Below, piece after piece: positions 25,477 through 34,241 of a stretch of DNA of 64,000 nucleotides. Where the stretch lies: assembly GCA_963718755.1 (NCBI GenBank), contig OY970376.1, positions 1,426,001-1,490,000 on the forward strand, read 5' to 3'. The translations under genes were made by a program, and so were the position numbers. Source of the stretch: VRUE01 sp963718755 (GTDB taxonomy: Bacteria; Actinomycetota; Thermoleophilia; Solirubrobacterales; 70-9). Numbering within the stretch: position 1 is the stretch's first letter; each line of letters opens with the position of its first letter. A model generated the notes under the pieces. It saw only the letters and a list, made by a program, of their open reading frames with translations. It was not told where the DNA came from and did not search any database.

Positions 25477-27227
25477 TCCAGGGCTGGGCCCAGATCGTCG
25501 TCTTCCTGCTCGTCCTAACTGCGCTCGTACCGTTGGTCGGCGGATACCTCGCCCGCGTCTTCGGGGGCGAGCGCGTGTTCCTGAGTCCTGTCGTCGGGCC
25601 AATCGAGCGCTTCTCCTACCGGGTGCTGCGCGTGAGGCCCGGCGACAGTCAGGACTGGAAGGCATATGCCCGCTCGATCGTCGTCTTCAGCCTGATCTCT
25701 TGGCTCGCGCTCTATCTGGTTCTCCGCACTCAGAGCATCCAGCCGCTCAACCCCGAGGGCTTCGGCGCCGGCCCCTGGAACCTCAGCTTCAACACCGCCT
25801 CCTCCTTCGTCACCAACACCAACTGGCAGTACTACGGCGGCGAGACGACCCTCTCCTACTTCGTCCAGATGGTCGGGCTGACGGTGCAGAACTTCGTCTC
25901 CGCCGCGGTCGGGATCGCCGCGCTGGCGGCGGTGATCCGCGGCTTCGCCGCCCGCTCGGGGGCAGCGCTCGGCAACTTCTGGACCGACCTCATCCGGATC
26001 AACCTCTACGTCCTGCTGCCGATCTCCTTCGCCGCGGCGCTGGTGCTCGTCTCCCAGGGCGTGATCCAGACCCTCGACGGGTCGCAGACCCTTCAGACGC
26101 TCGCGGGCGGGACGCAGACGCTGGCGCTGGGGCCGGTCGCATCGCAGGAGGCGATCAAGGAGCTCGGCACCAACGGCGGCGGCTTCTTCAACGTCAACAG
26201 CTCCTACCCGTTCGAGAACTCGGGCGGCTTCACCAACATGGTCGAGCTGCTGCTGATCCTGATCGTCCCGGCCAGCCTCACCTACACCTTCGGTCGCATG
26301 ATCGGCAATCGCCGCCAGGGCTGGGCGCTCTATGCAGCGATGATGGCGATGTTCATCGTCGCGGTCGCCGTCGTCTACGCAGCCGAGCAGCACGGCTCTC
26401 CGGCGCAGCACCATGCCGGCGTCCTCACCCACGCCTTCGACGGCTCGACCGGCGGCAACATGGAGGGCAAGGAGCAGCGGTTCGGCATCGCCGAGTCCTC
26501 GCTGTGGACGGCGGTGACGACCGTGACCTCCTGCGGCGCCGTCAACGCGGCGCTCGACTCGCTGACCGGGATCGGCGGCCTGGTGCCGTTGGCGAACATG
26601 GGGACCGGCGAGGTCGTCTTCGGCGGGGTCGGCTCGGGCCTCTATTACATGTTGCTGTTCGTCCTGCTGACCGTCTTCATCGCCGGCCTGATGGTCGGCC
26701 GCACGCCCGAGTTCCTCGGCAAGAAGATCGAGTCGCGGGAGGTGAAGCTGGTGTTGGTGGGTGTATTGGTCACGCCCCTGCTGGTGTTGTTCGCGACCGC
26801 CTGGGCGGTGGCCGGCCCGGACGGGGCGCAGTCGATCTACAACCCCGGTCCGCAGGGCTTCTCGGAGTCGCTCTACGCCTATATGTCGCAGGCGAACAAC
26901 AACGGCTCGGCTTTCGCCGGCTACACGGGCTTCGTCCAGCCGAACGCGCCCGGCAACGCCGGCTCGGAAGCGTTCAGCTTCGCCAACCTGCTCGGCGGCC
27001 TGGTGATGCTTCTCTCCCGCTTCCTGCCGATGATCGCGGCGCTAGCGGTGGCGGGGTCGCTGGCCGGGAAGCGGATCGCCCCGGCCGGCGCCGGCACCTT
27101 CCGTGCCGACTCGCCCACCTTCGTCGTCCTGCTGATCGGCGTCGTCGTGATCGTCGCCGCGCTCACCTTCCTTCCCGCCTTCCTGCTCGGCCCGGTCGTG
27201 CAGGGATTGACCGACCAGCTCTTCTGA
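25473..27227 (+). CDS. kdpA: K+-transporting ATPase subunit KdpA
   Basis: The product is 584 aa from the ATG at 25473, which overlaps the kdpF stop. It is a polytopic protein with four potassium-filter-like segments, including SFVTNTNWQYYGGE, GTNGGGFFNVNSS, and later MSQANNNGSAF. KdpA forms the K+ channel-like pathway of the P-type ATPase complex. The open frame extends upstream to 25365, but that part is not conserved-looking and runs through kdpF. Confidence 0.95.
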   Translation: MIQGWAQIVVFLLVLTALVPLVGGYLARVFGGERVFLSPVVGPIERFSYRVLRVRPGDSQDWKAYARSIVVFSLISWLALYLVLRTQSIQPLNPEGFGAGPWNLSFNTASSFVTNTNWQYYGGETTLSYFVQMVGLTVQNFVSAAVGIAALAAVIRGFAARSGAALGNFWTDLIRINLYVLLPISFAAALVLVSQGVIQTLDGSQTLQTLAGGTQTLALGPVASQEAIKELGTNGGGFFNVNSSYPFENSGGFTNMVELLLILIVPASLTYTFGRMIGNRRQGWALYAAMMAMFIVAVAVVYAAEQHGSPAQHHAGVLTHAFDGSTGGNMEGKEQRFGIAESSLWTAVTTVTSCGAVNAALDSLTGIGGLVPLANMGTGEVVFGGVGSGLYYMLLFVLLTVFIAGLMVGRTPEFLGKKIESREVKLVLVGVLVTPLLVLFATAWAVAGPDGAQSIYNPGPQGFSESLYAYMSQANNNGSAFAGYTGFVQPNAPGNAGSEAFSFANLLGGLVMLLSRFLPMIAALAVAGSLAGKRIAPAGAGTFRADSPTFVVLLIGVVVIVAALTFLPAFLLGPVVQGLTDQLF

Positions 27228-27228
27228 G

Positions 27229-27825
27229 ATGAACGGACTGCGCAAAGACCTGACCACCGCCACCCTCGCGGTCGCCTTCCTGACGCTGCTGCTCGGGGTC
27301 GGCTATCCGCTGGTGACGACCGGGGTGGCGCAGCTGGCCTTCCCCAGCGCGTCCAACGGCAGCAAGGTCGAGATCGACGGGAAGGTCGTCGGCTCGAAGC
27401 TGATCGGCCAGGATTTCAAGGGCCTTCCTCGCTACTTCCAGGGCCGGCCCTCCGCCACCGAGTACAGCGCCGACGTCACCTTCTTCAACAACCTCGGCCC
27501 CAACAGCAGAGAGCTGTCGGACTTCTTCACCGAGCAGCTTGCCGCCTATTTGAAGCGCGAGCGCCCATACAACGCCGGCCTCACGGCCGGCGGCGTTCCC
27601 GTCGACGCGGTGACCACCTCCGCATCGGGTGTCGATCCCCACGTCTCCGAGGCCAACGCCCGAATCCAGGCGCATCGGGTGGCGTCCGTCCGTGACCTGC
27701 CGCTGGCGGAAGTGCTCGACCTCGTCGACGAGCACACCGATGGGCGCTTCCTCGGGCTGTTCGGCGAGCCGGGGGTGAACGTCCTGCAGCTCAACCTCGC
27801 CCTCGACCGGGGAGCCACCGAATGA
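27229..27825 (+). CDS. kdpC: K+-transporting ATPase subunit KdpC
   Basis: The product (198 aa) has one N-terminal membrane helix (LAVAFLTLLLGVGYPLVTTG). A soluble domain follows with LIGQDFKGLPRYFQGRPSA and SASGVDPHVSEANARIQAHR, both diagnostic of KdpC. It lies one base after kdpA and overlaps the kdpB start by 4 bp. In most bacteria kdpC follows kdpB; here it precedes it. Confidence 0.95.
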   Translation: MNGLRKDLTTATLAVAFLTLLLGVGYPLVTTGVAQLAFPSASNGSKVEIDGKVVGSKLIGQDFKGLPRYFQGRPSATEYSADVTFFNNLGPNSRELSDFFTEQLAAYLKRERPYNAGLTAGGVPVDAVTTSASGVDPHVSEANARIQAHRVASVRDLPLAEVLDLVDEHTDGRFLGLFGEPGVNVLQLNLALDRGATE

Positions 27826-29897
27826 CCGACCAGACCCTTCGCAACGAGCCACGCTCGCTGTTCGACCGGGCGATCATGGCCCGCGCCCTGCTTGATTCGG
27901 TGCGCAAGCTCGACCCCCGCCACCAGGTTCGGAGCCCGGTGCTGTTCGTGGTCGAGATTGGCGCGGCGATCGTCACCGGCGGTTGGCTGATTCAGGTCTT
28001 CGGCGGGCCTCCCCTCGGTGGGGGCAGCGAGCCCGCCTGGTTCGCCTTCTCGATCGGCCTCTGGCTCTGGCTGACCGTGATCTTCGCCAACTTCGCCGAG
28101 GCGATCGCCGAGGGGCGGGGCAAGGCGCAGGCCGACGCGCTGCGCTCGATGCGAACAGAGACCGTCGCCCACCTCCGCGACGGCGGCGAGAAGCCGGCCG
28201 CAGAGTTGCGCCGCGGCGACCTGGTCGTGGTTGAGGCGGGGGAGGCGATTCCAGGAGACGGCACGGTGATCGAGGGCATCGCCTCGGTCGATGAGTCGGC
28301 GATCACCGGCGAGTCGGCGCCGGTCGTGCGCGAGTCCGGCGGCGACCGCTCCGCCGTCACCGGCGGCACTCGCGTCCTCTCTGACCGGATCGTGGTCGAG
28401 ATAACCCAGGAGCCGGGGCAGAGCTTCCTCGACCGGATGATCGCCCTGGTCGAGGGAGCCGAGCGACGCAAGACGCCGAACGAGATCGCGCTCAACATCC
28501 TTCTCACCGGCCTCACGCTCGTCTTCCTTGCCGTCGTCGTCTCGCTGCGGCCCTTCGCCGAGTTCTCCGGCACCGACGCCTCGGTCGTCACCCTGATCGC
28601 GCTGCTGGTCGCGCTGATCCCGACCACGATCGGCGCCCTGCTCTCAGCGATCGGGATCGCCGGCATGGATCGCCTCGTCCGCCACAACGTCCTTGCTCTC
28701 TCCGGCCGTGCTGTCGAGGCTTCGGGTGATGTCGACGTGCTGCTGCTCGACAAGACCGGGACGATCACGCTCGGCAACCGCGAGGCGACGCAGTTCATCC
28801 CGATGCCGGGGATCGAGGAGTCAGAGCTGGCCGAAGCGGCGCAGCTCTCCTCGCTCGCCGACGAGACGCCAGAGGGACGCTCGATCGTCATTCTCGCCAA
28901 GGAGTACGGCATCCGGGAGCGCCAGCTCGAATCCCACGAGGCCCACTTCGTTCCCTTCTCGGCCGAAACGCGGATGAGCGGGGTCGATGTGAACGGCAAC
29001 CAGTACCGCAAGGGCGCCGGTGACGCGATCATCCGCTACGTCACCGAGCAGGGTGGCCGCCCGCCCGTCGAGCTGCAGGAGCAGCTCGACCTGATCGGCC
29101 GCGACGGCGGCACGCCGCTGGCGGTCTGCCGCGACAACCACGTCCTCGGCGTCCTCTACCTGAAGGACATCGTCAAGGAGGGGATGCGGGCTCGCTTCGA
29201 CGAACTGCGGCGGATGGGGATCTCGACCGTGATGGTGACCGGCGACAACCGTCTGACGGCGGCGAAGATCGCAGAGGAGTCCGGCGTCGATGACTTCCTG
29301 CCGGAAGCGACGCCCGAGCAGAAGCTGGAGCTGATCCGTGGCCACCAGGAGGAAGGGCGGATGGTCGCTATGGCGGGCGACGGCACCAACGACGCACCCG
29401 CCCTGGCACAGTCAGACGTCGGCGTGGCGATGAACACCGGCACCCAGGCCGCCCGCGAGGCGGGGAACATGGTCGATCTCGACTCCAACCCGACGAAGCT
29501 GATCGAGGTCGTTGAGATCGGCAAGCAGCTCCTCATCACCCGCGGAGCCCTGACCACCTTCTCGATCGCCAACGACGTCGCCAAGTACTTCGCGATCCTG
29601 CCGGCGATCTTCGCCTTCACCTACGCGGCGAATCCGGGCGAGCGCGGGCCTCTGGACGACCTCAACATCATGGGCCTGGGCACGCCGCTCTCGGCGATCC
29701 TCTCCGCGATCGTCTTCAACGCCCTGGTCATTCCTCTGCTGGTGCCGCTGGCCCTGCGCGGCGTCCGCTACCGGCCGATCGGCGCCACGGCGCTGCTGCG
29801 GCGCAACATGCTGATCTACGGCCTCGGCGGGCTGATCGTGCCCTTCGTCGGGATCAAGCTGCTCGACCTTCTGATTCACAACCTGCTGGGAGCTTGA
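27822..29897 (+). CDS. kdpB: K+-transporting P-type ATPase KdpB
   Basis: The product (691 aa) is the catalytic subunit. The phosphorylation motif DKTGTIT starts at Asp310. The actuator TGES motif is in AITGESAPV, and the hinge is MVAMAGDGTNDAPALAQSD. It couples ATP hydrolysis to K+ uptake through KdpA. The start overlaps kdpC (ATGA) and the KdpD N-terminal gene follows after one base, so all are in one operon. Confidence 0.96.
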   Translation: MTDQTLRNEPRSLFDRAIMARALLDSVRKLDPRHQVRSPVLFVVEIGAAIVTGGWLIQVFGGPPLGGGSEPAWFAFSIGLWLWLTVIFANFAEAIAEGRGKAQADALRSMRTETVAHLRDGGEKPAAELRRGDLVVVEAGEAIPGDGTVIEGIASVDESAITGESAPVVRESGGDRSAVTGGTRVLSDRIVVEITQEPGQSFLDRMIALVEGAERRKTPNEIALNILLTGLTLVFLAVVVSLRPFAEFSGTDASVVTLIALLVALIPTTIGALLSAIGIAGMDRLVRHNVLALSGRAVEASGDVDVLLLDKTGTITLGNREATQFIPMPGIEESELAEAAQLSSLADETPEGRSIVILAKEYGIRERQLESHEAHFVPFSAETRMSGVDVNGNQYRKGAGDAIIRYVTEQGGRPPVELQEQLDLIGRDGGTPLAVCRDNHVLGVLYLKDIVKEGMRARFDELRRMGISTVMVTGDNRLTAAKIAEESGVDDFLPEATPEQKLELIRGHQEEGRMVAMAGDGTNDAPALAQSDVGVAMNTGTQAAREAGNMVDLDSNPTKLIEVVEIGKQLLITRGALTTFSIANDVAKYFAILPAIFAFTYAANPGERGPLDDLNIMGLGTPLSAILSAIVFNALVIPLLVPLALRGVRYRPIGATALLRRNMLIYGLGGLIVPFVGIKLLDLLIHNLLGA

Positions 29898-29898
29898 G

Positions 29899-31065
29899 AT
29901 GCACGCCGCGCAAATGGCGGCGGACAATGACGGCGTGCAAGCGGCTCGCCGGGGACACCTCAAGGTCTTCATCGGCATGGCGGCCGGAGTCGGCAAGACC
30001 TACCGGATGCTTCAGGAGGGGCACGCCGAGCGGGCCGCCGGGCGCGACGTGGCGATCGGCTACATGGAGCCCCACAAGCGCCCGGAGACCTCGGCGCTGG
30101 CGGAGGGGCTGGAGACGATCCCGCGGCGGCGCGTCACCTACCGCGACACCAATCTCGAGGAGATGGACCTGCCGGGGCTCCTTGCCCGTGCTCCCGAGCT
30201 GGCGCTGATCGACGAGCTGGCACACACCAACGCGCCCGGCGCCGAGCACGAGAAGCGCTACGAAGACGTCCGCGACGTGCTCGCCGCCGGTATCGACGTC
30301 TTCTCCACCGTCAACGTCCAGCACCTGGAGTCACTGAACGATCAGATCACCGAGCTGACCGGGACGCGGGTACGGGAGACGATTCCCGACGCCGTGCTCG
30401 GCGAGGCCGACGAGGTGGTGCTGATCGACCTCACTCCGGAGGCGCTGATCGAGCGTTTGCGGGCAGGCAAGGTCTACCCCGGCGAGAGCGTCGAGGCGGC
30501 GCTGCGCAACTTCTTCACCGTGGAGAACCTGCTGGCGCTGCGCGAGGTCGCGCTGCGCCAGGTCGCTCAGGAGGTCGAGGCGAAGCGGCTGGTGGTCGAG
30601 GAGCCGCTTGGCACCCGCGAGGAGCGCGTCGCCGCCGAGGTGCCGAAAGCGGTCGGCGAGCGGCTGTTGGCGCTGGTCCGCCCCCAGCCCAGCTCGCAGC
30701 GGCTGGTGCGGCGAGCCTGGCGCTCGGCGCAGCGGCTCGGCGCCGGCCTCGACCTGCTGTGGGTAAAGCCCCCCGGCCAGCCGATCGAAGGGGAGGTCGA
30801 GCGGCAGGTGACGGCGCTGCGCCACCTGGCATCGGTGCTCGGCACCACCCTCCTGGTCGAGGAGAGCGACAACCTGGTCGAGGGCGCGGCGCGGGTCGTC
30901 CGCGAGCGCGGCATCACCTACATCATGGTCGGCGAATCGCAGCCTCCTCGCGGTCTAGCGCGACTTCGCGAGCCGTTGCCGCAACGGCTGATGCGGGCGA
31001 CGCCGCCGGGAGTCGACGTGCGAATCGTCGCCCATCGAGGCGGCAAGGACCGGGAGCCCGATTGA
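29899..31065 (+). CDS. kdpD: KdpD N-terminal sensor domain as a separate protein
   Basis: The product (388 aa) has the KdpD ATP-binding motif GMAAGVGKT at residues 26-34, DELAHTNAPG near 110, and DVFSTVNVQHLESLND near 145. A universal-stress-like domain follows at about 250-375. Transmembrane and kinase parts are absent; they are encoded by the gene at 23488-24636. The two products may assemble as a split sensor. The stop overlaps the TTG start of the Usp gene. Confidence 0.9.
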   Translation: MHAAQMAADNDGVQAARRGHLKVFIGMAAGVGKTYRMLQEGHAERAAGRDVAIGYMEPHKRPETSALAEGLETIPRRRVTYRDTNLEEMDLPGLLARAPELALIDELAHTNAPGAEHEKRYEDVRDVLAAGIDVFSTVNVQHLESLNDQITELTGTRVRETIPDAVLGEADEVVLIDLTPEALIERLRAGKVYPGESVEAALRNFFTVENLLALREVALRQVAQEVEAKRLVVEEPLGTREERVAAEVPKAVGERLLALVRPQPSSQRLVRRAWRSAQRLGAGLDLLWVKPPGQPIEGEVERQVTALRHLASVLGTTLLVEESDNLVEGAARVVRERGITYIMVGESQPPRGLARLREPLPQRLMRATPPGVDVRIVAHRGGKDREPD

Positions 31066-31670
31066 GCATCGAGCACGTCCTCATCGCCGTCGCGCTGATC
31101 TCCGGGCTGGCGGGGGGCTACCTGATCGCTCGCTCCCGGTTGCGCGGGCGGCGATCCGAACGTCCGCAGGCCATCCACCAGATCCTCCTTCCCTTCACCG
31201 GCACCGCGATCTCGCGTCGTGCGGTCGACGCTGCGCTCCGGCTTGCCCGAGCCGAGGAAGCAACGCTGATGCCCGCTTATCTGGCGACGGTGCCGAAGCG
31301 ACTCCCACTCGACTGTTCGATTCCCGCAGAGGCCGCGAAGGCGATGCCGATGCTGGAGGCGATCGAACAGCGAGCGGCGGCGCAGGGAGTGAGCATCGAC
31401 TCACGCATCGAGCGCGGCCGCTCCTACCGCCACGCCCTCGCCCGCCTGCTCGATCGGGAGCGCTTCGATCGCGTCGTCGTCCCAGTCACCGCCGAGGCTG
31501 GAGCCGAGCTCTCCGGCGATGACCTCATTTGGCTGCTGGAGAAAGCTCCCGCCGAGGTCTTGATCCTGCGCCCCGGCCCCGAGGACCGGCTGTTCGTGAC
31601 CGCAAACGGCTTTCAGGCCGCTGCCGATCTCCCCGGGAGGCCGGGGAGATCGGCACAGCCACAAATCTGA
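31062..31670 (+). CDS. Membrane-anchored universal stress protein-like
   Basis: The TTG at 31062 overlaps the preceding stop. The product (202 aa) has one N-terminal helix (HVLIAVALISGLAGGYLIA) and then a UspA-like fold (HQILLPFTGTAISRRAVDAALRLA; FDRVVVPVTAEAG; AEVLILRPG). It probably binds nucleotide at the cytoplasmic face and may work with the split KdpD, whose own Usp domain is similar. An in-frame extension to 30759 overlaps the KdpD gene and is rejected. Confidence 0.72.
   Translation: MSIEHVLIAVALISGLAGGYLIARSRLRGRRSERPQAIHQILLPFTGTAISRRAVDAALRLARAEEATLMPAYLATVPKRLPLDCSIPAEAAKAMPMLEAIEQRAAAQGVSIDSRIERGRSYRHALARLLDRERFDRVVVPVTAEAGAELSGDDLIWLLEKAPAEVLILRPGPEDRLFVTANGFQAAADLPGRPGRSAQPQI
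31623..31654 (+). terminator. Strong hairpin at the end of the kdp operon
   Basis: GCCGATCTCCCCGG and CCGGGGAGATCGGC form a perfect 14-bp stem with a four-base loop. It lies inside the last 16 codons of the Usp gene. No T run follows. It probably ends or protects the operon transcript. Confidence 0.6.
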
Positions 31671-31700
31671 ATCCCGCCACCGCGGGGCCAGGGTCGCCGG

Positions 31701-31740
31701 CGGAGCTAGCCGGACTCGAGCCGGCGACCTCCCTGGGCGG
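31701..31740 (-). other. tRNA 3'-end-like remnant
   Basis: Read on the minus strand this resembles the 3' half of tRNA-Ala: AGGTCGCCGG, CTCGAGT loop, CCGGC, then TAGCTCC. The five-pair T-stem is perfect, but the loop has C for U54 and position 73 is G. No 5' half is present. It overlaps the stop codon of the glycosyltransferase gene. Such remnants often mark integration sites. Confidence 0.45.
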
Positions 31741-33073
31741 CGGATCCGCGCGGTCGAGCCGCGGCGATCGTGCGCAGGCGCTCGTCGAGCTGGCCGGCGA
31801 GGCCGGTGGCGTCCTCCAGCTCGCCCTCCCAGAATTCGGACAGGTAGCGGCCATGATGCGCGATGTCGCGCCGGTGGACGCCGTCGTCGAGCACGCCGGC
31901 GAGCGCCGCGGTGAGCGCGTAGCGGTCGCGGGGGTCGCCGACCAGGACGCAGTTCTTGCCGTCGACGAGGCTGGCGGCGAAAGGCAGCTTGCGGGCGACC
32001 TCGTCCGAGCAGATGAGGCAGCGTCCCGCGGCGAGGATCTCGCGCGGCGACGAGCAGTGGTGGAAGGGGATCGGGAAGTCCCGCTCGAGCACGCAGGCCA
32101 CGTCGCAGCACGCGAGCAGCGACGGAATCCGCCACGGCGCCAACGGCGGCAGCACCCACGTCACCCGGCTCAGGTGCCGCGTGGCGAGGACGGCGCGCGA
32201 GAACCGTCGCAGCTCGCGCGGCCGCCCGGCCGCCGCGGCGAGGAAGTTGAAGGACGTGCCCGCGGCGGCGACCTGCTCGAGCGCCTCGAGCAGGTCGTAA
32301 GTGCCCTTTGCCTCGCCGACCTTGCCGTAGATCCCGACGGTCGGCCGCGTCGGGTCGTGCGCGCCGGAGTTGAGCGTGGACGCCAGTTCGGCGGCGACCG
32401 GGTCCAGCCTGGCGGCGGCGATCCAGCTCTCGATGGTGGCGGGCAGCGCGTCGAGGTTGAGCGGCGCGGCGCGCTCGGTGTATACGGACGGCAGCGGCGC
32501 GGCGAGCGTGCGCACCCGTTGCTCGGCGGAGAAGCCGAGGTGCGACAGCGCGTCGGCGACGGCCCTGTCGCCCCCGCCGGTGAACAGCGTCGTGCACTGC
32601 TGCGCCATCCAGCGATAGGCGGAGGCAAGGTCCGGGTGTCGCGCCAGCCGCCCGATGTCGCTGCCGGCGTGGCGCAGCAGCAACGGCGTGCCGAAGGCCG
32701 TGGCCGCCTGCGCCGCGACGAGGCCGTAGGGCTCGAAGTACCAGCCGAGCACAGCGTCGAAGGTTTGCTCGGCGAGCACCTCGGCCGCACGGCCGAACAG
32801 CTGTGAGCCGAACGGCGGCGCCCACGGGATGTAGCTCTCGGCGCGCAGCGGGCAGGTGGCGTGAACGTGCACCTCTCCGTGCGCGTGCGTGCCGGCGAGC
32901 AACTCGCGGTCCGCGCCGAAGAGCATCTGGTGGAAGCCGTAGTCGACCGCTTCGGCGTTGGTCACGACATGCACCTGGTGACCGAGGTCGGCCAGCCGAT
33001 GGGCCGTCCAGAACGTTTGCGTGCTGACGCCGCCTTGGATCGGCGGGAACTTGCCGACGATCAGGATCCGCAT
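31706..33073 (-). CDS. GT-B glycosyltransferase in a peptide-modification cluster
   Basis: The product (455 aa) starts MRILIVGKFPPIQGGVSTQT, the Rossmann loop of GT4-type glycosyltransferases. A second nucleotide-sugar region follows (TVGIYGKVGEAKGTYDLLEAL; HHCSSPREILAAGRCLIC). It is the last of five closely spaced genes (17 bp after the DUF1399-like gene) headed by a radical SAM peptide maturase. It may glycosylate the mature peptide; this is inferred from context. The 3' end runs into a tRNA-like sequence. Confidence 0.82.
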   Translation of the reverse strand: MRILIVGKFPPIQGGVSTQTFWTAHRLADLGHQVHVVTNAEAVDYGFHQMLFGADRELLAGTHAHGEVHVHATCPLRAESYIPWAPPFGSQLFGRAAEVLAEQTFDAVLGWYFEPYGLVAAQAATAFGTPLLLRHAGSDIGRLARHPDLASAYRWMAQQCTTLFTGGGDRAVADALSHLGFSAEQRVRTLAAPLPSVYTERAAPLNLDALPATIESWIAAARLDPVAAELASTLNSGAHDPTRPTVGIYGKVGEAKGTYDLLEALEQVAAAGTSFNFLAAAAGRPRELRRFSRAVLATRHLSRVTWVLPPLAPWRIPSLLACCDVACVLERDFPIPFHHCSSPREILAAGRCLICSDEVARKLPFAASLVDGKNCVLVGDPRDRYALTAALAGVLDDGVHRRDIAHHGRYLSEFWEGELEDATGLAGQLDERLRTIAAARPRGSAAQGGRRLESG

Positions 33074-33090
33074 TGCGGGGCGCTCGCCGC

Positions 33091-33576
33091 TTAGTCGTCG
33101 TCGCCGTCGTCGGGCACCGGCTCTATGCAGCTGTCCGGCGGTTCGGGTTCGATGATGCAGCTATCGCAGCTGCAGAGGTTGAAGCTGCACAGCTCGAGCG
33201 CGGCCGACGACTTGCGACCAACACGCGGCCACAGCTCCGGCGGGGGGTCCTCTCCGAAGACCTTCTTGTAGTCCTCCAGCATCCGGCGATAGCCGCCGCT
33301 CGACTTGCCCTTCGGCGGGGACTTCGACGACCGCGGGACGTGATGCAGGAAGCGGCCGGCGACCTGGTCGCAGAACGCCTGGTACTCCTTCGTGAACATG
33401 ATGAACGTGTGCCAGTAGTTGTCCGTCGGCCCGCGCATGCCGTAGCTCTCGCCGTGGTTGAGCGCGCACAGGATGAGGAAGCGCTTGCACTCGCGCTCAT
33501 GCGCTCTCGCCACGTCGAGCGAGAGGTCGTAGTCGCTCGCGTAGCGCTCGGTGATGTGCTCGACGGGGAACTCCAT
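33091..33576 (-). CDS. DUF1399/glycine-rich-domain-like protein with Cys-rich tail
   Basis: The product is 161 aa from the ATG at 33574-33576. The middle fits the family pattern: RFLILCALN, then NYWHTFIMFTKEYQAFCDQVAGRFLHH, and YKKVFGEDPPPELWPR. I recognise it as similar to the glycine-rich-domain-containing family (DUF1399), of unknown biochemistry. The last 40 residues are unusual: Cys130, 135, 137, 140 and 150, with an acidic Pro/Asp end. It lies between the flavoprotein and glycosyltransferase genes. It could be a modification enzyme, or itself a modified substrate. Confidence 0.6.
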   Translation of the reverse strand: MEFPVEHITERYASDYDLSLDVARAHERECKRFLILCALNHGESYGMRGPTDNYWHTFIMFTKEYQAFCDQVAGRFLHHVPRSSKSPPKGKSSGGYRRMLEDYKKVFGEDPPPELWPRVGRKSSAALELCSFNLCSCDSCIIEPEPPDSCIEPVPDDGDDD

Positions 33577-33605
33577 CCCGCGGCGGATCGTCGCGTCTTG
33601 GCTGG

Positions 33606-34238
33606 TCAGCGTCGGTGTCCTTCGGGGCGGGCCGTGTGGCCGTTGTCGATGGAGGCGGCGACGCGCGCGATCGCGGTGGCCACGTCGTCGGGGCCGGGCA
33701 TCGCGCCGGCGCTGGAGGTCCGCGCGTGCTCCGACACGCTGAGCCCGACGACCGGCCCGACGACCGTGTGGCCGTCGGACTCGAGCTGGGCGAGGTTGCG
33801 CTCGAACCACGGCTTGCGCAGCGTCGCCGGATGCACCGCCGGGAACAGCACGGACGGGCCGGGGAACACCGACAGCACCGTCGTGACGGTGCAGTCCACG
33901 ATGCCGTTCGCCAGCTTGCCGACGAGGTTCGCGGTCGCGGGCGCGACCGCCGCGAGCTCGCACGTCCGCGCGAGCTCGGCATGCACCGCCCGCCCCCCGC
34001 GGGCCGCGGCGAAGACATCGGTCACGCACGGCGCGCCGGCGAGGACCGCGAGCGTCGCGGGCGACACGAACTCGGCCGCGGCCTCCGAGAGGACGATCGT
34101 CACGCGGTCGGCGATGCGCTGTTCCAGGATGGTCTGCACCGTCAGCGGGATGCCCGCGGCCGCGATCGACCCGCCGACGCAGACGAGCAGCCCGTCGATC
34201 AGGCAGTCGTGCCCGGTCGGCGGGTCGCTCGCGCTCAC
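33606..34238 (-). CDS. EpiD/CypD-like flavoprotein decarboxylase (HFCD family)
   Basis: The product (210 aa) starts with GTG three bases after the precursor stop. It has the flavodoxin-like start LLVCVGGSIAAAG, an active-site His86 (AVHAELARTCEL) and the PASANT-type motif PATAN at 100-104. The usual PAMNxxMW stretch is PAVHPATL here. HFCD proteins oxidatively decarboxylate C-terminal cysteine of peptides (EpiD, MrsD, CypD) or phosphopantothenoylcysteine. Position next to a precursor ending in Cys points to the peptide role. Confidence 0.82.
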   Translation of the reverse strand: MSASDPPTGHDCLIDGLLVCVGGSIAAAGIPLTVQTILEQRIADRVTIVLSEAAAEFVSPATLAVLAGAPCVTDVFAAARGGRAVHAELARTCELAAVAPATANLVGKLANGIVDCTVTTVLSVFPGPSVLFPAVHPATLRKPWFERNLAQLESDGHTVVGPVVGLSVSEHARTSSAGAMPGPDDVATAIARVAASIDNGHTARPEGHRR

Positions 34239-34241
34239 CCG

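Noticed and set aside
25700..27232. 510-codon plus-strand frame
   Set aside because: It is the out-of-frame shadow of kdpA, rich in Arg, Pro and Ala.
30759..31061. Long N-terminal extension of the Usp gene
   Set aside because: It lies in an alternative frame of the KdpD N-terminal gene; the TTG at 31062 fits operon overlap.
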